Part shown: positions 1 to 12,289 of the stretch, piece after piece
Position numbering within the stretch: position 1 is the stretch's first letter
How the letters are laid out: each line of letters begins with the position of its first letter
Source: Abelmoschus esculentus
Taxonomy: Eukaryota > Streptophyta > Magnoliopsida > Malvales > Malvaceae
Assembly (NCBI GenBank): GCA_035048815.1
Contig: JAUCBN010000016.1
Span: forward strand, 9,664,501 to 9,728,500
Direction: 5' to 3'
DNA: 64,000 bases
The notes under the pieces: generated by a model
Seen by the model: only the letters and a program-made list of their open reading frames with translations
Told to the model about the DNA's origin: nothing
Databases searched by the model: none
Translations under genes and position numbers: made by a program

Positions 1-700
1 ACAATTGAGCTCACAAGTGTTTTGTCTACCCAAAGATTGGAATTTAGCTCTAAGACAAATCTTTGATCATAATGTTGTTACAATTGAAGCATTCGTATTC
101 TCTTCATGCTCGAGGCTTTTTTTTATCATCCCAAATGAGCTTTTAACCGTTGGTGACCGTTGAGATTGATTTGGAGCCATTTGGAGCTGATTTTAAGGCT
201 TATTTCTACTTTTGGTAGAGGTGGTATCGAAACGCCTAAAAGTGGTATCAAAACGGTTGTTTTAGGAAATAGCCATTGAACCTGCACTTAAGAATCGGTA
301 TCGAAACACCTAAAAGGTGTATTGAAACCCTTATCTCATGGTATCGAAACGGGTTTCGATACGGCTCCTAGCCGTTGGGGGTTTTCATAAAATCGTTTAT
401 GACCGTTGGGGTATATCGAAACGGGTATCAAAACCAAAACTCATAGTGACAAAAAGGTATCGAAACACTGTGTAATTTTGCCTTTGAAAACATGGTTGTA
501 TCGAAACACCTGGGAGGTATATCGAAACGTATGGGTTAAAAATCCTTTTTTGGTTTCTTTAAGTCATTTAAAACATCTTTAAAAACTCTCAAAAACCTCT
601 TAAATATATTTTCAAGTTGTTTGGAACATAAGAACCATTTTTGAAGTCTTTTCAAATTAGTCCAAAACTATTTTTCAATTATTATATCAAAACATTAGTT
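1..700. repeat. LTR-like debris with dispersed TATCGAAAC motif
   Basis: No gene is visible. The stretch from about 220 to 540 repeats a short word, TATCGAAAC or close variants (GTATCGAAACG, TATCAAAAC, TTTCGATAC), roughly a dozen times with irregular spacing, on both strands. Similar clusters occur inside LTR sequence at about 2360-2660 and 22810-23030. This kind of motif scatter is seen in LTRs of Malvaceae retrotransposons (recalled, not checked). I cannot see the element's ends, so it is called a remnant. Confidence 0.5.
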
Positions 701-1503
701 TTATAGGACCCAAAACACGACTTGCATCTGACTGAAACGAACCCAAACCCGAGTCTCACCTAGAGGATAACTAATATTACTCGACTGAATCAACCCGAGA
801 CCTAATTTTACTCGACCTATTTTGAACCCGACCTGATAAATGACCCAACTTGTTTTGAACTCAAACCTGTTATTGACCTAAACTAATATTAACAAGACTT
901 AATATTTACATGACATATAATCAAGTATATCTATAAGTTGATGAATTTAAAATATTGGTAAATATAATTAGGATTAAAAATAGAATTAGACATAAAAATT
1001 AATTTAGGGATTAATATTTAAATTTAGTATTACATATTTAATTAAATTAATTTATTTACTATTATATTTAGTTTTAATGTATTTAATTTTAATTTTAAAT
1101 TAATATTTCATTAAAAATTATAATTTTAAATTAATATTTAATTAAGTTAAATTAACTTATTAAACTTAAGATTAATTAAGCTAAATTAAAATATAAAAAC
1201 ATAAATTATAAACAGAATTAAAAGAATTTTAAAATATTAAATTAATCTAAATTATGACTTAATTAAATTAAACCAAAACAATTGATAAAAAAGATAATTG
1301 ATAATAGAAGTGAAAAGGCAAAATTTTGGAGGGAAATAAACCATTCATTTTTTAAGTTTGAGATTAATTTATTTTTAGTGTAAAAATTTTAGAGGGATTT
1401 AAGTTACCCAAAATTTTGGAAGGAATTAAAAATAAGTTTTAATTATTGTATAAAAAAGAGGAGAAAATAAAATTTTGGAGAGAATTAATATATATAGTAA
1501 ATT
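700..1503. repeat. AT-rich repeat remnant with ACCCGA-type words
   Basis: From 720 to 900 there are repeated words such as AACCCGA, CTCGACC and ACCCGACCTG, the complement of the CGGGTC-type words in the hAT-like repeat at 40562-41514. The following 600 bases are almost pure A/T with TTAATTAAAT-like words and hold no open reading frame of interest. It is probably an old non-autonomous DNA transposon plus AT-rich filler. No termini could be fixed. Confidence 0.35.
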
Positions 1504-4500
1504 TGTCACGACTCGAGTTTCGGGACTCAGTGTCGGGTTAACTCAAAATTGTGGGTCTCGTGTTTGGTCCTTGAGAATCATTTCGGGCTTGAGGTTTAGT
1601 GGGCTTTGATTAGGTTGAGTAGATGAGGCCTTGAGGCTTTTTGGTAATTGGCTAAAAGATAAAGAAGTTGTTTTGAGGCATTTATTTTCTGCTTGTTGCA
1701 AAGGGTATGAGATCACCCCTTAAACCTTTTTTTCTTCATCCTTTTGCCATTGCAAGAGTTCATCAAAGGTTGGTTTTTGGAAATCAAGCTTGTAGAATCA
1801 TGTTTTAAGGTAGGAGAGGCTTTTTTTCAGCTCCGGAAGATATTTCTTTCAACGTAGGCATGATTTAAATGGTGAAGGTAAGGTTTTTAGTGGGTTTTGT
1901 GGAAGAATAATATTGAGTTTTGGGGAGAGTTTTAGATGGTTATGAGCTCGTTTTTAGCTCTTTAGAATCGTTTTAGATAGAATGATAACTTATGGTAATC
2001 TTTTCTTGTAGTAAGGGAGCTTGGTGAGCCATCCACAAGCTTGGGCAAGGAAAAGGCTTAGGGAGTTGTTGAGGAGTTCTTCAGCTCATTTTCAAAGGTT
2101 GATAAACTTTCAAATCCTTTACATTTCACGTGCATCATCATTTCTAGCATGCTTGATTGATTTTGTGATGATTTGACTTAGGATAGAGCCTTTGCATGCT
2201 TTAATGGTGACTTGAATTATAGTTGATGATAATCGATAAAATTGGTTAGAAACTCAATTAAAATACTTTAATAATGTGTATGAAAGTTTTGTGATTGTTT
2301 GGTTTGGTTTTTGTTAAGGTTCTTAAGCTTTTTAAGTTGCAGACCTACATTTTCGTGTAGGGGTATCGATACCCTTGGTAGGGGTATCGATACCAAAAAG
2401 AGGAAAAATAAGTTATTAAGAAAGGCGTTTTGGAATGCCTTGCCCATGTATCAAAACCAATTTCTCAAGTAGCAATTTGTTTCAATACCCCTTGGTGGGT
2501 GTTTAGATATCTAGAATTCTAGTAGCAAATTGTTTCGATACACTTGGTAGGTGTATCTATACGGGTTGATCTCCCTTTGTCTTAAACCATCGCTATAGTG
2601 TATCAGAACGCAAGAGAAACGTTCTAATACTTGGGGTGTTTCGATACCCTCTATACAGGCGTATTTATACGCTTGGGTAAATCTGCCCAAGTTTTAAGGG
2701 TCGAGTTTGGAAGTTCCTTAATTCATGCTAGAGGTTCATATGGGTTGTTTAAATCATAAAATGATTAATGACGATTGATATTGGTAATAAGGACATTGAT
2801 ATGAGTAGAGGTGGCAAATGGGTCATTCGGTTCGGTTTCAGTTCGGATTGTTTCGGTTCGGTTCATTTTGGGTTTTTTGCATTCGGTTCGGATCAGTTCT
2901 AGTTTCGGTTTTAATTCGATTATATGATAATTCAGTTTGGTTCGGATATCAGATCGATGATTCGAGTCAATATCGGATCGATGATTTGGGTCAATATCGG
3001 ATCGGGTCCATATTGGGTCATTCGGATCGGTTCGAGTTGGGTCAATCTTTGAATTTTTGGGTTAATTTGGTTTGAGTTGGACTTAAGTATAAATGTAATC
3101 GTCTATATTATATATAGAATTAATCATATACTCTTGTAAAAATATATCTTTATTATTTTATATTGGAAGTGTTTTGAAAATTTTTGCCTCAGCTTTTATT
3201 CGAGTAAAGTCAGTATTGGTAATTTAAGGGATAATGCCATTTTTGTAAATACATGGATTCATTAATAACATTTTGGTCATTTTTATAGCACCCTAAACTT
3301 TAACAAAAAATAAATTAATTTTTAAACAAGCGAATGTAATATTAAAAATTAAATTATTATCAGATGTAGTGATTAATTAGTATTATCATAATACAAAAAG
3401 ATAATAAAATATATTATTTAATTATTTATCATATTGTTAAAAAATAAACAATAGTAAAAATATATTATTCATTCACTTTGACTCAATTATCGGGTTAAAA
3501 TCGGATTGATATTCGGTTTAAATAAGTTTTAACAAGTTAATTTCTAGTTGTTTTCGGTTCGGGTGAAAATCGGTTCGGGTCAAATCGGTTATGGGTCTAT
3601 ATCGGTTCTTCTAGAATTCGGTTTCGGTTTCAGTTCGAGTTTCGGATCATATTAAATCATCAATTTCGGTTTCGGTTCGAGTTTCAGTTTGGGTAAATCG
3701 GTTCGATTTTCGGTTCTCAGATCAAGTTTGCTAGGTCTAGATATGAGAAATTATGCTTACGAGCTTGGTCTTGGCTTTGTTGTGGAATTTATTGATATGA
3801 GATCCTTGGTGGATCATTTTGTGTGGTTTGAGCCATTTTTTGGTGGGATCCGGATGCCCAGTGAGTGATAGTGTTGCAACATAATTGAAGACCATCCGAG
3901 GTGAGATTTTGGGTGATATATCGAAGGCCATCAGATGTGAGATTTCGGGTTATGACTTTGCTCGATGTGAGATTTCGCGCCCCACTCGATGTGAGATTCT
4001 GAGTGAAGACTCGATATGAGATTCTGAATATACTAGCTCGATGTAAGATTCCGAGTAGCCCGACATGAGATTCCGGGCTAGGTGAGTTCCCCAATTTCAG
4101 GTTGGTAGTGAGCCCCACTTCTTATTTGGTTACTTTACGCTTTGGTTACATTTGACATATTATATCATCATATTCTCATCTAGCATGTTTTATAGTTATG
4201 ATTCACTTGAAAGAAAAGTCGATAGGTTATCTACCGACTGAGCTTTAGTAGCTCAGTGTTTTGGAATTTGTTTGTATGCGTAGGTAAGTAGATAGTGTTC
4301 GGGCGGACGTGGCGAAACACCATCATCGAAGGACATCAGCATTAACCGGTTGATAGAGTATAGTTGCTAGATTATTCGACTATGTATTCGTAGGATCCCT
4401 ATTGTAAATTATAACTTTATTTTAAATCGTCAAGGTCAAATGCTTTTATTAAACTTGTATTTTAGAGCTCTATTGATATTTTGGATTTGTCAAACTTCTT

Positions 4501-4635
4501 TTAATATTTAATGTCATTTTAAATTCTTGTTGTATTTGATGGTACATTTGGGTTTGATTTGAAAAATATGAAAACTTTTATGGATACAGGTTGAGCTTAC
4601 GGACCAAATGTGACACCCGGGTTAGGGGTGTTACA
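1504..4635 (-). mobile_element. Solo LTR of a Gypsy-like element, TSD AAATT
   Basis: The unit starts TGTCACGACTCGAG and ends GGGGTGTTACA, and it is flanked by a perfect 5-bp duplication AAATT at 1499-1503 and 4636-4640. Read on the minus strand it begins TGTAACACCCCTAACCCGG and ends CGAGTCGTGACA, the layout I associate with large Gypsy LTRs in cotton-like genomes. No second LTR, primer site or polyprotein is present, so it is a solo LTR left by recombination. It contains TATCGATACC motifs near 2360-2400. A hAT-like element (2806-3739) sits inside; without it the LTR is about 2.19 kb. Confidence 0.8.
2806..3739. mobile_element. Non-autonomous hAT-like element, 8-bp TSD GATATGAG
   Basis: A perfect 8-bp direct repeat GATATGAG lies at 2798-2805 and 3740-3747, the duplication length made by hAT transposases. 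The ends are imperfect inverted repeats: TAGAGGTGGCAAATGGGTC on the left against TAGACCTAGCAAACTTGATC on the complement of the right. Both subterminal regions are packed with CGGTTCGG/CGGTTTCGG words, while the middle is AT-rich and non-coding. The open frame of 85 codons at the left end is a product of these repeats, not a gene. It must be moved by a transposase encoded elsewhere (inference). It is younger than the solo LTR it interrupts. Confidence 0.85.
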
Positions 4636-5160
4636 AAATTTTGGAAGAGAATTATTATTATTACAACATATAACCAAATAATAAATTTTAATTAAATATA
4701 ATGAATTAAAAATATAAAAAAAGATACTAGACTTAGATATTCATTTGACACTACTCTAGTTTGGATAAAAAATTTTGCATATTTTTATATAGGTCGCGCC
4801 TAAAAAATTGAATCTCGCATCGCTCTACACCTTATTTTATAATTATTTTAATTTGGTTATGATCACTCAAAAATTAAGTTTTAAATTTTATTTTTTATTC
4901 GATTTAGTCCTTATTTAATTAAAATCAAATTATATAGTTTAAAATTATTTCAATTTGATCATAGGGAATTAAATTAGTGATTGGAAAATTAGTCTTAGAG
5001 AACTAGTTTAGTGATTTGGGCTTAGGAGATTAGTGTTAAGCTTAAAGAATTAATAATATACATACATTAATTAAATACATATACATACATTAATTCATAA
5101 ACAAATTAAATACATATATTAGTATATATTTAAGTATATATATTAAAGTATATTTTAAGA
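4636..5160. other. AT-rich spacer, no gene
   Basis: This resumes the sequence that the solo LTR interrupted. Bases 4645-4765 closely resemble 14785-14885 (shared words include TTAAATATAAT and ATATTCATTTGACA), so both belong to one dispersed repeat. The last 120 bases (5040-5160) are TA-rich with ATACATACATTAATT and TATATATT words, directly abutting the endogenous pararetrovirus. Confidence 0.5.
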
Positions 5161-5165
5161 TTAAT

Positions 5166-5177
5166 TGGTAACCGAGC
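5166..5177 (+). promoter_or_regulatory. tRNA-Met-type primer binding site
   Basis: TGGTAACCGAGC matches the plant initiator-Met primer site TGGTATCAGAGC at 10 of 12 positions and is followed by CAAGG. In Caulimoviridae this site primes minus-strand DNA and by convention opens the genome map, which fits its place at the left end of the viral block. Confidence 0.7.
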
Positions 5178-5469
5178 CAAGGAGGAACAAGTAATTTTAA
5201 GATTTTGCAAACATCAATTCTGGTTTTAAGTTTCCGAGTTCTGGTTTAACTATCTTTTTCAATGTATTATTATTATTGTTGAGTTTTGATGCAGTGACCG
5301 ATAAAACCATTGGTTTGGTATGTCAAGGTCATAGTATCTCTATAGGCAACCTTAATAATCCAAAAAATTTGATAGTAGAACTCTCTTTGTAAGAAATTTA
5401 AAATCAGAAATATGTTTCCATTTCTTTGAAGAACTAATTTTTTTGCAAGTTGTGTTTTCAACCAATCCC

Positions 5470-6249
5470 AGGATTTTGATCAATCCTCAATTAGAACCGT
5501 CTATGAACAAGAAATAAATTATAAAAATATTTCTCAAAAAAATTATGATTGAAATATTTCAATCGTTCCAGTAAATCAAATTTAAAAAAAAGACAATTTT
5601 TGACAATTTTAATGTCTTTTGTAACTACATTATCAAAATAAAAGAAAAAGTTTACCTATCCAAAAAAGTATCAAACCTTTTAATTACTAGATAAATCTAT
5701 CATTAAAAGATTTAGAGACCAAAATATAAGTATATCCATTTTGGACATGTCCAAGTAGGAATCAAACCTCTTAGTGTAGAAGCCAATAGAAATACCTCAA
5801 TATTAGTGGTTTTAATAGACGAAAGACATATTATGTTTAATGACTCTTTATTAGGAACAATAGAAACAAGCCTTTGTACAGGCCCAATACATTTTAATTG
5901 TTATCCAAATTTTATGGTCCCTTTAACTGATAAAAATATTTTAAAATCATTAACTCTCCAAATTCATACTCTTAATTATAAAATGTTTCCTGGATCTAAA
6001 ATTTTGACTTTAGTTTATAGGTTACATTACAAAGCAATGCACTCTGTAGTAAATACTAAGGATTTAATTCAAAGTCCAAAAGGAGAAACCCTCCTCATAG
6101 AAACATATACAACTAGATTTCACACTAAAATACCAAAAACTATTCAGTGGCATGAAATTAACCTTCTCGATATATGGAAATTAGAAGGAGCCACACCTCC
6201 AGTTGAAGCAAATTCTATTAAAAATGACTCCCTAAGAGAAATTATCTAA
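5470..6249 (+). pseudogene. EPRV movement-protein region
   Basis: The longest open part is 5806-6249 (147 codons). Translation shows the 30K-superfamily movement-protein pattern of Caulimoviridae: a short Ile-His-Phe-Gly segment near 5735, then a Leu-Ile-Asp-Glu-Arg region and a Pro-Asn-Phe segment, followed by a long beta-rich stretch. In a virus this protein would line plasmodesmata for cell-to-cell spread. Upstream sequence from about 5470 continues the similarity but needs frame changes. The start at 5806 is an arbitrary first GTG/ATG after a break and not a true start. The role is inferred from family pattern. Confidence 0.65.
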
Positions 6250-8110
6250 GATAGTAATGGAACAGTTTAATTTTTGATAAATCAAGAAAATTACCTCCAA
6301 GATATTCATTTGATATGACAAGTACAAGTACTGCATTTTAAAGATTAAATATCGCAGAATCAAGTAATGATTTTAGGACAACTAGAGCCTCTACTTCTTC
6401 TGTCTCGAACACATTAAGAACTAGTTTACAAGGAATATATAATTCCTAAAATATTCCTCAAATTGGAGTAGGAAATATTTTTATTCCAATAAAAACAAAG
6501 AGAAAAGAGAAAAAATATTTTTAAAGATTATGAAAGAGAAAAAAATGAAATCCTTCAAGAATATTATGAATTTATGAATATTCATAAAATTCATATAAAG
6601 TTATTTATATGATTCGAAGAATATTTTTTAATTAATACAATAAAAATAGTACAAAATAACAAATAGGAAGAGGAAAAGTTGAATCTCCACATCCTCCTTT
6701 AACGAAAATTTCTTACATTCATAAATATATAGGCATAAAACCAAGTCCCTTGAGAATAATAAATCTTGATGCAAGACTTCAAAAGATATTAAAATAATTA
6801 TTGAAGAAAATAATTATACAAATCTTAGCCTCCGTACCATTGGAAAACAATTAAACTATATTGAAAATTTAGTAGAAGTTCATCCTAAGAGAGAAATAAA
6901 AGAAGAACAAAATTCTATGGAACCAATTTTTACGCCTTATGAGATTCCAAAAAATTATCAAAGAATATTTTTATCCGAAATACAATATAGGTTTACTAAA
7001 TTAGAATCCGAGCTTATAGCTCTAGACTCTTTCATACCAACACAACATTCAATAAATACCCTAAACAAAAATTACGATTCAGAACAATCGTCTAAAGATT
7101 ATCACATCAACAAAATGAATTGAAAAGAACCTAAAAAATTATCTTATCCAAAAATTACTTCATTAGATTTAAATATCGAAGAAAAACCAGTTTTTAAAAT
7201 AAATATAATGAAAATACCATTTATAAATGGAACATAGATAGTATGTCTAAATACAATATTCTTAGCCTATTACAACAAATGACGATGGTGTTAAATGTTT
7301 ATAAAACTCAAAATCAAAATGGTTTAATTAGTGATTAAGCCATAACAAATCTTTTAATTGTTGAGTTTATTGGCTTATTAAAAGGATGGTGGGACCACGC
7401 GCTAACCAAAGCTCAACAAGAAGAAATTTTAAAAGCTATTAAAAAAGATGATCAATGAAAAATTATCTTAGATGAACATGAAAGAGAAATCCAAGATATT
7501 GTTGTAACCCTCATTTTTTCGATTTTTAAACATTTCATAGGTGACCCATCTCACCTTAAAGATAGAAATTAAGAATTATTATTCAACTCAAAGTGGAAAA
7601 ATTAATAGATTCAAATGGTACAAGAATGTTTTTATGACTAAAGCCATGCAAAGATCTGATAATTAGCAATCCTTTTGGAAAGAAAATTTTTTAGCATGAC
7701 TCATAAATCTTTTAGGTGAAAAGTTAGAAACCAATTAGAGAAAATTATAAAGGATAATTCTTTATGAAAAACTCACATATGGTGAATTAATTAGTTTTAC
7801 CCAGAAAGAAAGATTAAAAATTTGTCAAGATTTAAAACTACAAAAACAACTTAAGAAAGAAAGATATATTTGTAAAAAGAATTAGGATCATTCTACCAAC
7901 AAGTTAAAATTAAACAAGAATATTCTTTTTCAAAAAATTATTACCTGAAAGAAAAAAGAAAAACCAAGCATATCCCAGAATATTATAAAAGACCAAAATA
8001 TAAAAGATTTAGAAAGGAGAAAAAGCAACATAAACCAAATAATAAATTTGATAAAACAATAAAATGCTATAGGTACGGAAAGACATGACATATTTCAAAA
8101 TATTATAAGA
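6250..8110 (+). pseudogene. EPRV coat-protein region with broken zinc knuckle
   Basis: Translation in pieces gives lysine-rich, Asn/Gln-rich protein with a Gly-Trp-Trp segment near 7390, typical of plant pararetrovirus capsid regions, ending in a basic stretch. At 8065-8107 there is a degenerate CCHC zinc knuckle: the first Cys and the His remain, the second and third Cys positions read Tyr, and a stop lies before the His. Many stops and shifts show that it cannot be expressed as one protein. The short open frame at 6917-7123 is one surviving piece. Confidence 0.6.
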
Positions 8111-8930
8111 TCAAAAGAAAAATGATAAATTAAACTTAGATAAAAAAATTGAAAAAAAATTAATGAAATCCTTTTAAAGACTACTACTACTAGTGAACAA
8201 GACACTTTAACAGAAACAGAAGAATTATAAACTGATGAATTACACACTACATCAGAATCTTCAAAAAAAGAAAAACTGTGATCAATATGCTAACAAAAGA
8301 CCAAGAATTTATAATATATGTTATTGATAAAATTAAAAATCCAAAATTAAAAAAAATATTATTAAAACTTAAAGATTCGTTAAGAAATAAGCAAGAAAAA
8401 GAGAAAAAAATAATCTCTAATCCTTCTCAAATTTATAATTTATATGATATAATTTTTTTTATAGATATGAACAAGCAAAGCGTAAACAAGTTACAAATTT
8501 AGAATTACAAGCAGAAATAAAAGAAATAAAAAAGATACATTTACAATTGAAAAATGATCGACAAGAGATGAAAAATTATATACAAGGATTATGTCATAAT
8601 GGTCTTCAAGAATCCTCTTCAGAATATGAACCTGAAACTAAAGAAATAATAAAAAACTATATGATGGTTCTCACCGAAGTTTCAATATAAAGATATTTAA
8701 TAAAAATAATTTGTTAATAAATAATGAATTCTCTTTATAAACAATATCCCTTTTTGATATTGGAGCAGACCAAAATTGTATAAAAGAATATATAATTCTA
8801 ACAAAATATTATGATAAAACTTTTAAAAGTCTCAAAGCAGTAAATGATAAAAAACTCAAAATTACTTACAAAATGCCTTATGCAAAAATTTATAATAAAG
8901 GGATAAAATACAAAACCTTTTTTAATGGTT
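8111..8930 (+). pseudogene. EPRV linker and aspartic protease region
   Basis: A Lys/Glu-rich linker (open piece 8278-8502) leads to a retroviral-type aspartic protease signature near 8755-8790, read as Phe-Asp-Ile-Gly-Ala-Asp, where the canonical form has Asp-Thr/Ser-Gly-Ala. The catalytic Asp is retained but the neighbouring residue has changed. Stops precede and follow it. In the live family this protease cuts the polyprotein that also contains coat protein and RT. Confidence 0.55.
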
Positions 8931-9379
8931 AAAGATATTACAAAAAATTTTATTTTAAGAGATTTCTTTATTTCTTTAGTTAAACCTTATAAAGAGATAA
9001 GTCATTCATTAACTTCGAAGATATTAAATACCAAAGTAGAATTTTCTTTTACTGAGAAATCTAAAATTAGAAACCTTAATTTATTAAAATCTTTATCCAT
9101 TCAAAATAAACAAATTAATAATATAATCAGTCATAAACAAAAATAAATCTCTTTTTTTAAGAAAAAATATGTTTTAAAAGAATAAAAGAACAATTACAAC
9201 AAACAAAAATACAAAAAAAATAAATCAGATAAAAAATAAATCAAATCAACCATATGTTCTGATATTCTAAATGCCTTTGGAAATAGAAAGAAATATGAAA
9301 TAACATTACCTTATGAGAGTAATTTTGACGAAAGATAAATTCCAACAAAAGTTAAACCGATTCAAATGAATAGTGAAAT

Positions 9380-10640
9380 TGAAGAATTTTGTAAAAAATA
9401 AATATAAGATCTTCTTAAAATAATTAATTAGAAAAAGTAGTTTTGCATGGAGTTGTTCAGCTTCTTATGTGATAAAAAATGCAGAACTACAAAGGGGAAC
9501 ACCAAGATTGATAATAAATTACAAGCCATTAAATCAAGCCTTTAAATGAATAAGATATCTTATTCCTAACAAAAAATATCTATTACAAAAACTTTGCAAT
9601 GCAAATATTTTTTCAAAATTTGATATGAAATCTGGATTTTGGCAAATTCAAATTGAGGAAGAAAAAAGATACAAAACAACCTTTACCGTTCCATTTGGAT
9701 AATACGAATGGAATGGAATGTTATTTGGATTAAAAAATGCTCCTTTAAAATTTTAAAGAATTATAAATAAAATTTTTAATCCACACTCTCAATTTACAAT
9801 TGTTTACATTGATGATGTCTTAATATTTTATAAAACTTAGATAAACATTTTAAACATTTATCAATTTTTATCAAGATAATCATAAATAACGATTTAGTAG
9901 TTTCTAAACCCAAAATAAGTCTAATTCAAATTAAAGTTAGATTTTTAGGTTATTATATTACACAAGGAACAATTACTCCAATAGAAAGATTCATAGAATT
10001 TGCTAGTAAATTTCCAAATCAAATCCTTGATAAAATTCAATTACATATATTTTTAGGTAATTTAAATTATGTAATAGATTTTTACCCAGGTCTAAGTAAA
10101 TTATGAAAACCTTTATACGAAAGGCTCAAGAAAAATCCAAAACCTTGTATTGACACACATACAAATGTTATAGCACAAATTAAAAAAATATATCACAAGA
10201 TTACCTTGTCTCCATCTAGCAGACCCTTCAAGTCTAAAAATAGTTGAGACAGATGCTTCTGAAATAGGATATGGTGATATTCTAGAGCAAATAAAAGAGG
10301 AAAAAGAACAAATAGTCCAATTTATATTAGGACATTAGAATCCAACTCAGCAAAATTATAGTATTATCAAAAAATAAATTTTATCTATTGTTTTATATAT
10401 TATAAAATTTCAAAGTGATTTATTAAATAAAAAATTTCTTTTACAAATTGATTGTAAATCAACAAAAGATGTTTTAGAAAAAGATGTTAAAAATATAGCC
10501 TTAAAATAATTTTTTACAAGATGGCAAACAATTATAAGCATATTTGATTTTGATATTGAATTTATCAAAAGAGAATCTAATTCTTTACCCGACTTCCTTA
10601 TCATAGAGTTCTTACAAAATGCCCCCAAAATTAAAAGATA
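9380..10640 (+). pseudogene. EPRV reverse transcriptase and RNase H region
   Basis: RT is clear: a Phe-Asp-Met-Lys-Ser-Gly block at about 9618, a Leu-Phe-Gly-Leu-Lys-Asn-Ala-Pro block near 9722, and the catalytic Tyr-Ile-Asp-Asp box at 9804-9815. RNase H follows, with Glu-Thr-Asp-Ala-Ser at about 10244 and a Asp-Cys-Lys-Ser segment near 10450. Stops interrupt both domains (for example near 9700, 9755 and 9838). The minus-strand 90-codon frame at 10410-10682 is only a shadow of this domain. RT copies the pregenomic RNA and RNase H removes it; neither could work here. Confidence 0.8.
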
Positions 10641-12010
10641 AAGGAAAAGATAAATTACAAGATGCAATATCAGCAAAACCAATCAAATTATGGGTAGAAA
10701 TATTTGTATCAGAACAAAATGAAGAAAATGATTCATCGAGATCATCATCTAATGCATCACTCCAAGATGACTAAGATCCAAATGAAATCTCGCTTGAAGT
10801 TAAAAAATAGATTAATTCACTTTCTCAATCCCCAAAAATTGCCATGGCATTTGCTCAAATGGAGGATGAAAGTCCCCTCAAACAAATTGTTGAAAAAGCA
10901 ATAAAAATTTCAAAAAATAGAGAGATTATTTTACATAAACCAAAATCTCTCACAAATACTTCAAAACTACAATCTATTCAACATGTTTTTCCAAAACAAG
11001 TAGTATTGTCACATACATCTACTTAAAAACTTCACAATATTTTCAAAATGAAAATATTGGATACATTATACCATTGGAGGATGATTTTCCTGATAAACCT
11101 CCATATATTTTAATCAAACATCTTTTTAATGGTTGTCATTTCATGATGTCCTCATGAAAAACTCAAGAATATTATATGAATATTTTGATTCAAACGGGAC
11201 CTATATCTTTTAAAGATTAAACTAATATAAAATATCTAAAATTTATAACCCATTCCACGGCTCAAATTCTCAGAATCCTTAAACCAAGAGATTGGGGTGA
11301 AAACCCAATGATTTTGATGAAATTTTCAACCTCATTTTCTAAGAAAATTACCTATTACACACATTTCTCATATTAGGATTACCAAACAGCCTGAAATCTT
11401 ACTTTTTTTATGAATAACCAAAATATAAGATATTCTTGACTCATATATTTTAAATTTGCTTCTACCTACAATTTTCCTAGCTGGTTTCAAGAATGGTGGA
11501 GATTTCATGGACCAACTATTGAAATATTACCACAAAAAATCTAAGTCCTTTGGCCAAAATTTGTTGAAAGATTCCAACCCAAACCAGACCAAAAATACAT
11601 ATCTCTCACTTTTCATTTTTCTCAAAATTATGTATTTCCTAGATTGTTTCTTGGGGATACAATTACAAAGATAATGAAGAAACAAATCTTCCTTGGTTGA
11701 TCAGAACTTTCAAGACCAAATGATGGGACAAATTTAATGATGAAAAATATGACACCAAATATTTAGAAGATTTCTTCATAAAAAATTTAAACCTTTACAA
11801 AACACTTATTTTTAACAAGGACACAACTAGATTTTTTCAAGCAAAATCAAATGCAAGTGCAATCCTAGCTCAAGCTACAAGTAAGAAAGAATACAAAAAA
11901 TTGATGTCAGAAATACTAAGTTCAATGAGCTCTGAATTAGAGAAAGAAGACAAAGACAAAACTTCTCAGACATCTTCAATTAAAACTATTGATTTAGCAG
12001 AAGACAACAC
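10641..12010 (+). pseudogene. EPRV 3' reading frame, function unknown
   Basis: After RNase H there is a further decayed coding stretch. Open pieces lie at 10844-11026 and 11456-11674. Around 11480-11600 the translation gives a Trp-Phe-Gln-Glu-Trp-Trp segment followed by a Phe-Gln-Pro-Lys-Pro segment. I remember similar sequence accompanying plant EPRV-like polyproteins but cannot name a function. It ends in an acidic Ser/Glu-rich tail near 11930-12010. The conservation of order (RNase H, then this frame, then promoter) supports it as a native viral part and not a later insertion. Confidence 0.45.
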
Positions 12011-12289
12011 CTCTGTCACAATTATCAAAACAAAAAAGAAGTGAAGATCAAAATGTCAAGCACATGAAAAATATGATGACAATATTTCAAGATTCCAAAG
12101 CCAAAAAAAAAATGATACAAGTAAAGACCAAAATTTACGAGAAAGTTATCACAAAAAGCAATAATATAGTGCTACCAATAATGTAGTGCTAGTACTAGTA
12201 ATATTGTTAGCAATAATGTAGTACTAGTCTATGTGATTCCCACAATGTCACGGGACAAAAATCCAAAATATGTCAATAGTGAAAGAATA

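Noticed and set aside
220..540. Possible CRISPR-like array of TATCGAAAC words
   Set aside because: The repeat is only about 9 bases, spacing is irregular, both orientations occur and the genome is a plant's.
10410..10682. 90-codon minus-strand frame
   Set aside because: Antisense shadow of the viral RNase H region.
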